A stretch of DNA of 10,479 nucleotides from Acidobacteriota bacterium. GTDB lineage: Bacteria > Acidobacteriota > Terriglobia > Terriglobales > Acidobacteriaceae. Shown piece by piece: positions 1 to 7,009 of this stretch (position 1 is the first letter of the stretch; each line of letters begins with the position of its first letter). The notes beneath the pieces are model-generated. The model was not told where the DNA came from. It saw only the letters and a list, made by a program, of their open reading frames with translations, and did not search any database. The position numbers and the translations under genes were made by a program. The DNA lies in contig JAJZJJ010000050.1 of NCBI GenBank assembly GCA_021810175.1, positions 1 to 10,479 on the forward strand. Reading direction: 5' to 3'.

Positions 1-655
1 CCATCAGAATGCCGGACAGCGTGGGGCGCAGGGTGCCGTCGTCGTCCTCTCGGGCCATCCCCAATTTCGTAAGCAAGTCGTCGCGTTCATCCACGCTGCG
101 GGGAGTGGCGAATCGCTTCCATAGAGCCTCACTCAAGTCCTCGAGACTGGCAGTCGGTACCACCTGCTCGTCGAACCGGATGATGCGTGCTTGGCTGCGC
201 TGCTGGAACAGGCGTGCGAGGTATTCCGGTGACATTACACGCTTGGAACCGCCGACGCGATGCAGATAGCCGCCCGGCGACCGATGAACGAACAGGCTGC
301 GCGCCACATCGATCTTGATGACCGCAACCTCGTCGCCCGTTCCGGTCGGAAGCGGCATACGCTCGATGGAAGGCGCTAGCGGAGGTGTGATGCTGTCGGT
401 ACAAAGCTCGCGTACGAAGGATTCGACCAGATCGAGCTGATCGACGGGGATGCCGATCAATTCGCGCGTTCCGTCCTCCACGCCAAGCACGCATACGCCT
501 CCGCGACCATTGGCAAACGCCGCAAGCCCATCTGCGAGCGAATCCCGGTGCGGTGCCGTTACCCGACCCTTGCCGAAGCGGACCTCCTTGAGCTCCAGCA
601 GCGAATCCTCGCCAAGGCGAATCTTATCGATCAGTTCCGCGGGCGTGTCAAACAT
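1..655 (-). CDS. Schlafen/AlbA_2-domain protein (putative ATP-binding/nucleic-acid-binding), partial
   Basis: This frame is open from the ATG at 655 to the window edge, giving 218 residues with no stop, so the C-terminus lies outside the window. It begins MFDTPAELIDKIRLGED. Residues about 10-150 look like an AlbA_2 (Schlafen-core) domain: an E16-x4-E21-x-K23 motif in GEDSLLELKE, then ADGLAAFANGRGG (41-53) and VCVLGVEDG (54-62), the usual order in this family. Residues about 150-218 resemble the linker that in many AlbA_2 proteins leads to a GHKL-like ATPase domain and a winged helix; full proteins are often 400-550 residues, so roughly half may be missing. AlbA_2 proteins include transcription regulators and, in eukaryotic Schlafens, tRNA/rRNA endonucleases. 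E16 and E21 match the ExxxxE spacing of the Schlafen nuclease site, with E60/D61 a possible third carboxylate. The start is supported by GGGGAG 9 nt upstream and lies 2 nt after the previous stop. Domain call is firm; function is open. Confidence 0.85.
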   Translation of the reverse strand, partial: MFDTPAELIDKIRLGEDSLLELKEVRFGKGRVTAPHRDSLADGLAAFANGRGGVCVLGVEDGTRELIGIPVDQLDLVESFVRELCTDSITPPLAPSIERMPLPTGTGDEVAVIKIDVARSLFVHRSPGGYLHRVGGSKRVMSPEYLARLFQQRSQARIIRFDEQVVPTASLEDLSEALWKRFATPRSVDERDDLLTKLGMAREDDDGTLRPTLSGILM

Positions 656-657
656 GA

Positions 658-3489
658 TCAATCTCTCCCCAGGCGGCGATATCGTTTCTCAAAGGCATCA
701 CGTCCGCCTTCCATCACGTCGCAGACCTCCTTTCTCATCGCCTTGTCTTGCAGCGAACCGCGCTGAACCACTCGGCACTGACCGGCCTTGAAATCCAGCG
801 CGTGATTCATTTCGGCATCGCCATTGACGACCACGTTCGGGTTGTGCGTTACCGTGATGATCTGCCGGCGTTGCTTGTTCGCTCGAATCTGCTGGACGAC
901 TAGGTTGTAAATGAGATGATTGTCCAGGTCATCTTCCGGTTGATCCAGTACGACAGGCTCGTTTCCATGCGCCAATAGAAAGGCAAGCATCGCGGCGGCC
1001 CGTTGACCGGCCGAGGCCCGGTTGATTGGCGTGAAATCCTTGCCATCTCCCTTCGGGCTGTATTCGACCTGCAGCGTGTCCTCAGGGAACCAAGTCATCA
1101 GGTGATCGAGGAACTCCGGGCGATCGCTGCACCGCTTCTCCAGGTAGTTCTTAAAGTGACCACCAAAGTGGTTCTTGTTCACGCCCCCACACGTCTCGGT
1201 CAACTGCGTCTTGACTCGATCCAGGCGCCGCTCGAATTCTGCCGCGCTTCCATCCGCGGGAAGCTTCTTGAGCAACGTCGCAACGATCCCGCCCTGTGGC
1301 TCGTCAATGCCGCCCACCAGAATGTCATCTTCGAAACGATCATCTGGCACCTCGATGACATCCCGGAAGCTTCGCCGCAGCGCCCCCACGTCTCGTCCAT
1401 AGGGTTCGAGCGTGATGCGGACATAGGGATTGCTGGTCAGCGCCGTTCTCAAGAAAGCGTCTCGTGCGGCGCTGAGTTCGGCTCGCTTTTCTTTCAGCTT
1501 CGAGAGGCTTTCGTCTGCCTGAGCTGTAAGTGCGACCCGTTGCTTTTCGAGGGCGTCCAGTCTCGCCATGTCCCCTTCGAGGCGCTGACGATCCTGCACC
1601 AGCTTGCCATATTCACTGGGGTCGTTCACGCCCTGGGATTTCAGAGCGGCCACCAGGTCGGTGTAACGCTCCTTGGCTGCTTTCAGATCGCTTTCCCAAG
1701 CCGACTGAGCCAGAGCCTCCCGCTCGCTGTCGGTCAGCGCGCGCACTGTCTTGGCCTTGGCGGACAGGTCGGCGATGACCTGGGCAACCTGCTGACGCAA
1801 TCGCTGGATGGAAGCCAGTGCTGCCGCGTCGGCCGGCGTCGCTGAGTCGAACAAGCCGGGCGGCAGATCCTCCATCACGATCTCGGCGGCCACGGTTTCC
1901 AACTGATCCGTGACCTTATCCACCAGCTCGAACTGGCGCTTCACCTCGCGCTCCTGCCGGGTCTTGCGCTGGTAGGTCTTCAGTACGTCCGCATGGTGTT
2001 CCTTCTCGAACCGCTCCAGCTTGCGCCGTACATCTTCGAGCTGTACGACCAGCGCACCACGAGTGGCGAGCTTCCCCGCCAGATCACGCTGATTTGCACG
2101 CAGGGCCAGGTATCGGCGCTGCTCTTCTTCGATGGCAACCCTGAATGACGCAGCCCCTACGGCCTGATCGATCAGGCCCAGCAGGGACTGGCTGCGCTCG
2201 CTGGCCAAGCTGGAAATCTGTCCCTGGCTGAACAGGCGCAGCGGAAAACGCTCTGTGGTAATCGCCTGACTGGCAGACGCCTTCCACCCGTCCCGCGTTT
2301 CCTCCTCGACGTTCACACCACGATCAATCTGCCCCCAGGTTAGGCGATAGCGCACGCCATCCCGCTTCAATGTGAGCTTGATCTTGGTGGACTTGCCGTC
2401 CTGGTTCCAGCCGCCGCTGTCCTCCCGCGATTTTGGAGTGCGATCGAACTCCGCAAACGTTCGGGCTGCGACATCCAGTTCGCTCAGCGCCTTCAACTCC
2501 GCTTCGCGGCGATAAACTTTGCGAATCAGATGGATCACTGTGGACTTGCCCGTCCCACGTCCTCCGATGAGCGCGTTGAACCAGGGGCTGAATCGGAATA
2601 CCTCGGGTGCTTTCCGTCCCATGAAGCGCGCGTCCGATACTTCGATCGACTCGATGAAATGCTCCGGTGTGCCGAATGGCTGAAAAGGGGTGGTATCGTC
2701 CGAGCGGCGGATCGAAATGCCGTTTCCGTCCAGCAACGCGTAATAGAGACCCTCACGGCATGGCCGTTCCATCTTCACCCAGGTGAAGTGCGAGCCTGGA
2801 AAGCGTCCACCTGGCGATCCGTCGGGATGGTGCGAGTCCGAGCCGAGCACTTCCGCCCACGCGAGCTTTCGGTCTTGGTAGCAAACCGGTTTCGGTGCAG
2901 CCGGATCGCTGATCTCGATGGCAAACAGGGTGGGACAGTCCAGCAGTGGCACCAACGTATTGCCCGAAAGTTCCTTAAATGCACCCGAATGCCAGTCGGC
3001 GTGCGCCAGGATCGGAATACCTTTCGCGTTTGCGATGGCCTCAACGACCTCAATGGTGGAGCAGTTTGCGGCTACGGAGCTTTCTCCCGCCGCCCCGTTG
3101 TACTTGACCGCACCGAGCAGCTTCGCGATATCCGTTCCAGTGCAGCTTGGATCGAAAATCGCGAGCACATGAACTCCGCCGTTCGCCGTGAGCTCGACCC
3201 CGGGGAACAGATACAGCTTGCGGAACTGCGGATGATTCTCCGCCTCCAGCTCGGCAAGCGCCTGTTTCAGCGGTTCGATCCACTCGCCGCTGTTGTGGTC
3301 CGTCACGGCCACGCAATCAATTTCCGCACGCATGTAGCCGAGCAGCCAGTCTTTCGGCGACATCTGCCGGAGCTTTGCCTGATCCGGGCCTTTACCGAAA
3401 TCTGTCGACGCAGGCGTGTGCGTATGAAAGTCGAACTTCCACCAGCCCGATCCGGGATAGGGCCAGTTGCGGGACGCGGGCGCGGTCAT
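658..3489 (-). CDS. PHP-domain / SMC-like ATPase fusion (TrlF-family AAA-like ATPase)
   Basis: The product has 943 residues. Residues about 16-260 form a PHP metal-dependent phosphoesterase domain with its ligands visible: D20, H22 and H24 in FDFHTHT, D64-H65-N66, E99, H107, H163/D165 and D218-S-H220. Such domains bind two or three metals and hydrolyse phosphoester bonds, often in nucleic acids. An ABC/SMC-type ATPase follows: Walker A GGRGTGKS (309-316), Q-loop FSQGQI (420-425), a charged coiled-coil segment (about 450-690), a signature-like RASAGQR (824-830), Walker B VVLDQPED (846-853) and an H-loop histidine H882 in TVTHN. All motifs needed for activity appear intact. From memory, similar proteins are named TrlF-family AAA-like ATPases and lie in defence loci. 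I infer an ATP-dependent nuclease or sensor-nuclease; the substrate is unknown. The ATG overlaps the pglX stop (ATGA) and is preceded by GAGGAG at 6 nt, so translation is probably coupled. It is not a BREX core gene. Confidence 0.9.
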   Translation of the reverse strand: MTAPASRNWPYPGSGWWKFDFHTHTPASTDFGKGPDQAKLRQMSPKDWLLGYMRAEIDCVAVTDHNSGEWIEPLKQALAELEAENHPQFRKLYLFPGVELTANGGVHVLAIFDPSCTGTDIAKLLGAVKYNGAAGESSVAANCSTIEVVEAIANAKGIPILAHADWHSGAFKELSGNTLVPLLDCPTLFAIEISDPAAPKPVCYQDRKLAWAEVLGSDSHHPDGSPGGRFPGSHFTWVKMERPCREGLYYALLDGNGISIRRSDDTTPFQPFGTPEHFIESIEVSDARFMGRKAPEVFRFSPWFNALIGGRGTGKSTVIHLIRKVYRREAELKALSELDVAARTFAEFDRTPKSREDSGGWNQDGKSTKIKLTLKRDGVRYRLTWGQIDRGVNVEEETRDGWKASASQAITTERFPLRLFSQGQISSLASERSQSLLGLIDQAVGAASFRVAIEEEQRRYLALRANQRDLAGKLATRGALVVQLEDVRRKLERFEKEHHADVLKTYQRKTRQEREVKRQFELVDKVTDQLETVAAEIVMEDLPPGLFDSATPADAAALASIQRLRQQVAQVIADLSAKAKTVRALTDSEREALAQSAWESDLKAAKERYTDLVAALKSQGVNDPSEYGKLVQDRQRLEGDMARLDALEKQRVALTAQADESLSKLKEKRAELSAARDAFLRTALTSNPYVRITLEPYGRDVGALRRSFRDVIEVPDDRFEDDILVGGIDEPQGGIVATLLKKLPADGSAAEFERRLDRVKTQLTETCGGVNKNHFGGHFKNYLEKRCSDRPEFLDHLMTWFPEDTLQVEYSPKGDGKDFTPINRASAGQRAAAMLAFLLAHGNEPVVLDQPEDDLDNHLIYNLVVQQIRANKQRRQIITVTHNPNVVVNGDAEMNHALDFKAGQCRVVQRGSLQDKAMRKEVCDVMEGGRDAFEKRYRRLGRD
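665..670 (-). promoter_or_regulatory. Ribosome-binding site of the AlbA_2 gene
   Basis: GGGGAG on the minus strand lies inside the end of the PHP-ATPase gene, 9 nt before the ATG at 655. The junction reads TGATCATG: stop, two bases, start. Confidence 0.65.
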
Positions 3490-6400
3490 CGGGCGCTCCT
3501 CGAGCGCGCTTCGCGGGCCGCGCGCCTGACTTTATTGGTGTAGTGCAGCTTGTTCCAGCGGTTACCGTCGAAGCTGTTACCGCCGGCGAAGTCCTGTGTG
3601 ACTTCGTCCCAGCCCCAGAACCAGGGGAAGTCCTCTTTGGAGCGCTCCGGCTCCTTGCCGCGATCTTTATCCCACTTGATGCGGGGCGGCGTGCGCAAGA
3701 TGCAGGCATTCCTCGCGCGGGCGCCAAAGGGGCGTGCGGTCATGAAAGGGCGGATGTTCAGGCGAACGCCGTCATTGATGTCGGGCTCCCAGCCGATGGC
3801 CTGCTCGCTGAGTGGTTTCCAGCGCACAAATAGGTCATAGGGCGGCTCACCGACCAGGATCTTTTCCAGCTCGCTTTTCAAATGTGCTGCCGCAGCGAGA
3901 CGCGCGTCGGCGCCTTCTACCTCAGCAGCGCTATCACGGCGTTGCACATCGATCCAATCGCCGAGATAGGTGTGGGTGAGCTTTTCCAGCAGGCGCCTGC
4001 CTTCGCCGTTGCCGGCGGCGAGTCTGTGGTACTCGACCAGCACGTTGAAACCGTCGCGACGGCCGTCCCAGATATGCCAGACGAAGGGGCGCTGATGGAA
4101 CAGCGCGCAGTGCTGCTCGAAGAACTTGTCGAGCAACCAGTCGTCCAGCGTGGATTCCGCCGCTCCCACCTCAGCGAGCATGTTGACCAGCTTCGCGGCG
4201 GACCATTCGCTGCCGTAGGCATCCTGGAGCAGGGCGACAAGGCGCTCGGTGGCGCCGGGTTCGCCCTTGAGGGCAGTCAACGGAACGATGCCGTCTTCGT
4301 CCGCATGCGACTCCAGGCCATCAGCACCGAGCGCTGGACAATCTGGAAAGCTGGAGCCGGTCTGGCGGGGCCAGCAGTAGCCGACGAGACGAGCGACGGC
4401 GACGTGCAGCGGTGATTCAGAACCCTTCGGGTGGCCGTTGAAAATCCACTGCGTTGGATCGCCTGAGTACGGCGCTGGCAAACCAGCAACATGCCTCTCA
4501 GTAGCAAGCTGCCGCCACTTTGAAATCTCAAATGGAACCTTGAGTAGCGTATGCTCAGTGACACTCAATGACGAATCAGATTTTCTCAGCAATTCGATGT
4601 ATTCTGGAGAGCTAACACATGCATAGATGGCCGCAAGATCTTCTCGTTTTTTGCTCGGAATCACAGCTGCGATTGTGTTGTCGAATAGCTCGCCGAGATA
4701 ATAATTGCAGAAGAGATTTCTGGTAACATTGATTGCGACCCCCCGTTTGCCCCAGGCTTCTCCACCCGACTTCCATCCACCGAGACGCCCCTCCGCTTTT
4801 AACGCCTGAGCGTGGCGATAGTACCGGCCAGAACCATCCTCCCAATGTAACAAGTAGGAGCAGCCGCCGACGAAGCCAGTCTTTGACCCAGCAGATTGGA
4901 GCCAACGCCAATCATTCGAAATGGATGGCATTTCCCAGAAGACGTAGACAAATTGGGCATCATCGCTCGTGCACAATCCTTGAAACGCGTTGCAGACCGA
5001 TGAGAGTAGTTCGGCATGATTGTGTTCTGAAAGCGTGATACGGAAGTCTGGATTTGAAAGCTGTGTCGATTGCTTTGTGGTGACTGGCGGCCTTTCGCGC
5101 AACGCCATCGCCTTGCTGGCCGGCGCATTGCAGGCGCTCACATCCGTCCCCGCAAACGCCCCCCCTTCTCTCACCTTCCGCTTCGTCAGCGCGAGTAGCG
5201 CAACATTAACCACCTCTCCCGTGATCGTCTCGAAAGCCCGTGGCCCCAGCCTTGCCACGTTATTCCACTGAATCTCCTCGAGAAATCGCTTACGCAGATG
5301 CTTATAGGTACCGAGAAACAGCCAGTTCTGAGGCGTCACCAGCGCTGCGCTTCCGCTTTCCTCGCAGAACGCTAGACAGCGCTCGACGAAGCACGTAGCG
5401 AGATCGGCCTTTGCCGCGGGATGAATGTGTCCGCAGTACTCCTTGAGTACATCCTCCTGTTTTCCGCGCCCGAGGTATGGCACGTTAGTAGCGACCAGCG
5501 TGAACCGTTGTGCAAGAATCTGTGCCGCCTTGGCGAGCCCCTGCGCCGCCACGGCCATCTCCGACAGTTCCGCGTTGTCGGACCTGGCCAGCACCTTGGC
5601 GAGCAGCGGTTCCAGCTCGGCGAAGCCCGCTTCGATGAGATCTCCCTCCGCCCGCGGCTGGATCAGGCTGCCCAGCACCGGCGCCCTGGCGAACAGTTCG
5701 TACAGCCGCTCGAAGCCGCGCCGCGTGGCATCGGAGAACAGGTTTTCCTGCTTAATGCCGAGGAGGTCGGCGTCCGGCGCCGCCACGGGGAGTTCCATCG
5801 CCACACGCTCGGCAAGGTTCAGCCATTCTTCCCTGGATACGCCCAGCGACAGGCCGGAACAGGCCAAATGCAGCGCCGGCAGATTGCGGTAGCCCACGCG
5901 CTTCCACGCGGCGAGCCCGAGATTGAAGGCGGCGATCTGGGTGCAGCGCGGATCGAGCTCCAATCCGTAAAGGTTGTCGCGCAGCACGGCCTCTATGGCA
6001 GCGTCCGGTCGCAAGCCTTCTTCTTGTGCGCGTAGGGCGGCGAGGATGGGCAGCGCGAACACAAGAAAGTGGCCGCTGCCCATGCAGGGGTCGATTAGGG
6101 TGATGTCCTTCGCAGCCTTCGGCCAACCGTCGAAGATAGCGGCCGCAGGGCGCCAGGGCTTACCTTCTTCGCGGACGAACCGCAGGTAAGTCCACTCGAT
6201 CTCGCCGACCGCACAGGCGGCGCGCAGATCCGCCTCCGTCGCCGCGTTCGCTGCCAGCTCGGAGCGGGCGGACAGCACCTTGCCTGCCCACCACGCGCCC
6301 AGCGTGTTGTGGAGCAGGAACCAGACCATGTAATCCTCGGTGAAAAGTTGCGTCTTTGCCGGCAGTTCGTCCGCGCCTGCCTTGCCGCCGGAACGAAGAG

Positions 6401-6998
6401 CGGCATCGACTTCCATTTTCTTGTCCGCCTGCCAGTACTGGTAGACCCACCCCAGGCTGTCGTCGGCGGTGAAAACGTCGTGCGGCAGTTCCTTGAGCAG
6501 GTCGTCGAGCCGCGAGCGGGTTTCCGGCGGGAGCTGGACTTCCAGCACCGGATCGTCGGCACGGAAGATCTGCGGCAGCATGGTCTGGGCGTAGCGGCTG
6601 GCGAGCGCCAGCCAGTCTTCGCTCCGTTCCCGCGCCAGTTCCTGGCATTCGGCCAGGCTAATCGCCACGGCGCTGTCCGGCTCAATCAGCAGATCGTTTT
6701 CGGCCAGGAAGCGGGCGAACAGCATCCGGTGCCAGTGCTCGTAGGCCATCTCGCCAGTCAGCCGGCCGATGGCCTGCGTGCCGGAGCTGCTGTTGCGCAG
6801 ATCGCCCACCTGCCGGCCGTGCGCACGCAGGGCATTGCGGAGATTCGCCAGCTCCGGCGACAGGTGGGGCGGCGCCTTGGCATGGCCGACGCCGAGCCGC
6901 TCCAGCGCCTTGGCCGCACCTTCCTCCGCCACCCGCCGGGCTTCGCGCACGGTGTTTTCGAGATGGCGACGCCGTTCGCGACTGAGTGTCGTGGTCAT
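3486..6998 (-). CDS. pglX: BREX adenine-specific DNA methyltransferase PglX
   Basis: The product has 1170 residues, within the usual size for PglX. It should transfer a methyl group from S-adenosylmethionine to the N6 of adenine in an asymmetric BREX site, marking host DNA and taking part in phage exclusion. Visible parts are an N-terminal helical region (1-290); the SAM-binding motif I DPCMGSG at 303-309; an acidic motif II-like GLELDP (345-350); and catalytic motif IV TNVPYLGRGK (504-513), where the common NPPY is NVPY. A variable target-recognition region follows (about 612-855), then a conserved C-terminal block including GWEPDINDGVRLNIRPF. There is no obvious nuclease motif, as expected for BREX. 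The ATG at 6998 has AGAAGGG 4 nt upstream and lies 10 nt after the brxC stop. The reading frame is intact. Other Eco57I-like methylases share these motifs, but the BrxC neighbour makes PglX the best call. The BREX type is not resolved. Confidence 0.9.
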   Translation of the reverse strand: MTTTLSRERRRHLENTVREARRVAEEGAAKALERLGVGHAKAPPHLSPELANLRNALRAHGRQVGDLRNSSSGTQAIGRLTGEMAYEHWHRMLFARFLAENDLLIEPDSAVAISLAECQELARERSEDWLALASRYAQTMLPQIFRADDPVLEVQLPPETRSRLDDLLKELPHDVFTADDSLGWVYQYWQADKKMEVDAALRSGGKAGADELPAKTQLFTEDYMVWFLLHNTLGAWWAGKVLSARSELAANAATEADLRAACAVGEIEWTYLRFVREEGKPWRPAAAIFDGWPKAAKDITLIDPCMGSGHFLVFALPILAALRAQEEGLRPDAAIEAVLRDNLYGLELDPRCTQIAAFNLGLAAWKRVGYRNLPALHLACSGLSLGVSREEWLNLAERVAMELPVAAPDADLLGIKQENLFSDATRRGFERLYELFARAPVLGSLIQPRAEGDLIEAGFAELEPLLAKVLARSDNAELSEMAVAAQGLAKAAQILAQRFTLVATNVPYLGRGKQEDVLKEYCGHIHPAAKADLATCFVERCLAFCEESGSAALVTPQNWLFLGTYKHLRKRFLEEIQWNNVARLGPRAFETITGEVVNVALLALTKRKVREGGAFAGTDVSACNAPASKAMALRERPPVTTKQSTQLSNPDFRITLSEHNHAELLSSVCNAFQGLCTSDDAQFVYVFWEMPSISNDWRWLQSAGSKTGFVGGCSYLLHWEDGSGRYYRHAQALKAEGRLGGWKSGGEAWGKRGVAINVTRNLFCNYYLGELFDNTIAAVIPSKKREDLAAIYACVSSPEYIELLRKSDSSLSVTEHTLLKVPFEISKWRQLATERHVAGLPAPYSGDPTQWIFNGHPKGSESPLHVAVARLVGYCWPRQTGSSFPDCPALGADGLESHADEDGIVPLTALKGEPGATERLVALLQDAYGSEWSAAKLVNMLAEVGAAESTLDDWLLDKFFEQHCALFHQRPFVWHIWDGRRDGFNVLVEYHRLAAGNGEGRRLLEKLTHTYLGDWIDVQRRDSAAEVEGADARLAAAAHLKSELEKILVGEPPYDLFVRWKPLSEQAIGWEPDINDGVRLNIRPFMTARPFGARARNACILRTPPRIKWDKDRGKEPERSKEDFPWFWGWDEVTQDFAGGNSFDGNRWNKLHYTNKVRRAAREARSRSAR
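3496..3501 (-). promoter_or_regulatory. Ribosome-binding site of the PHP-ATPase gene
   Basis: GAGGAG on the minus strand lies inside the last codons of pglX, 6 nt before the ATG at 3489. That ATG shares bases with the pglX stop (ATGA), an arrangement typical of translational coupling. Confidence 0.7.
4440..5158 (-). other. Putative target-recognition region of PglX with lowered GC
   Basis: This part of pglX (about residues 614-853) lies after the catalytic motif and before the conserved C-terminal block, where PglX-like methylases carry the DNA-specificity region. Its base composition departs from the rest of the gene: I count 106 G+C in 240 bases at 4501-4740 (44%) against 76 in 120 at 6001-6120 (63%). 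The encoded protein is also less Ala/Arg-rich, with more Ser, Asn and Lys. Exchange of specificity regions by recombination is common in methyltransferases and could produce such a patch. The boundaries are approximate and were read by eye. Confidence 0.5.
5159..5165 (-). repeat. Run of seven G in pglX coding strand
   Basis: The plus strand reads seven C in a row, so the pglX coding strand carries G7 across codons for E611-G612-G613-A614. The frame is intact as given. A gain or loss of one base would truncate PglX just before its target-recognition region. Phase variation of pglX is known in BREX systems, but seven bases is short for efficient slippage and may be chance in a GC-rich genome. 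Confidence 0.9.
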
Positions 6999-7002
6999 TG
7001 TG

Positions 7003-7009
7003 CCCTTCT
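7003..7009 (-). promoter_or_regulatory. Ribosome-binding site of pglX
   Basis: The minus strand reads AGAAGGG, overlapping the last base of the brxC TGA stop (7011-7009), followed by CACA and the pglX ATG at 6998. The site decides this start and fits a continuous operon without an internal promoter. Confidence 0.7.

Noticed and set aside
129..494. Minus-strand open frame of 121 codons
   Set aside because: It lies inside the AlbA_2 gene in another frame. The frame starting at 655 gives the recognisable AlbA_2 motifs and stays open to the window edge.
655..660. Palindrome TGATCA at the PHP-ATPase/AlbA_2 junction
   Set aside because: Six bases formed by a stop and the following start context; too short to claim an operator or attachment site.
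1003..1845. Plus-strand open frame of 280 codons
   Set aside because: It lies opposite the coiled-coil and ATPase part of the PHP-ATPase gene, and its composition and lack of motifs mark it as a shadow.
2530..3543. Plus-strand open frame of 337 codons opposite the PHP domain
   Set aside because: It is antisense to the PHP coding region, whose metal-binding motifs are clearly read on the minus strand. The product is Arg-rich and lacks domain features.
5421..6035. Plus-strand open frame of 204 codons opposite pglX
   Set aside because: It is antisense to the methyltransferase core that carries motifs I and IV; no domain is recognisable.
3486..6998. Reading the methyltransferase as a DISARM or type IIG restriction-modification enzyme
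   Set aside because: The motifs alone would allow it, but no nuclease motif is visible in the protein and the adjacent BrxC is specific to BREX.
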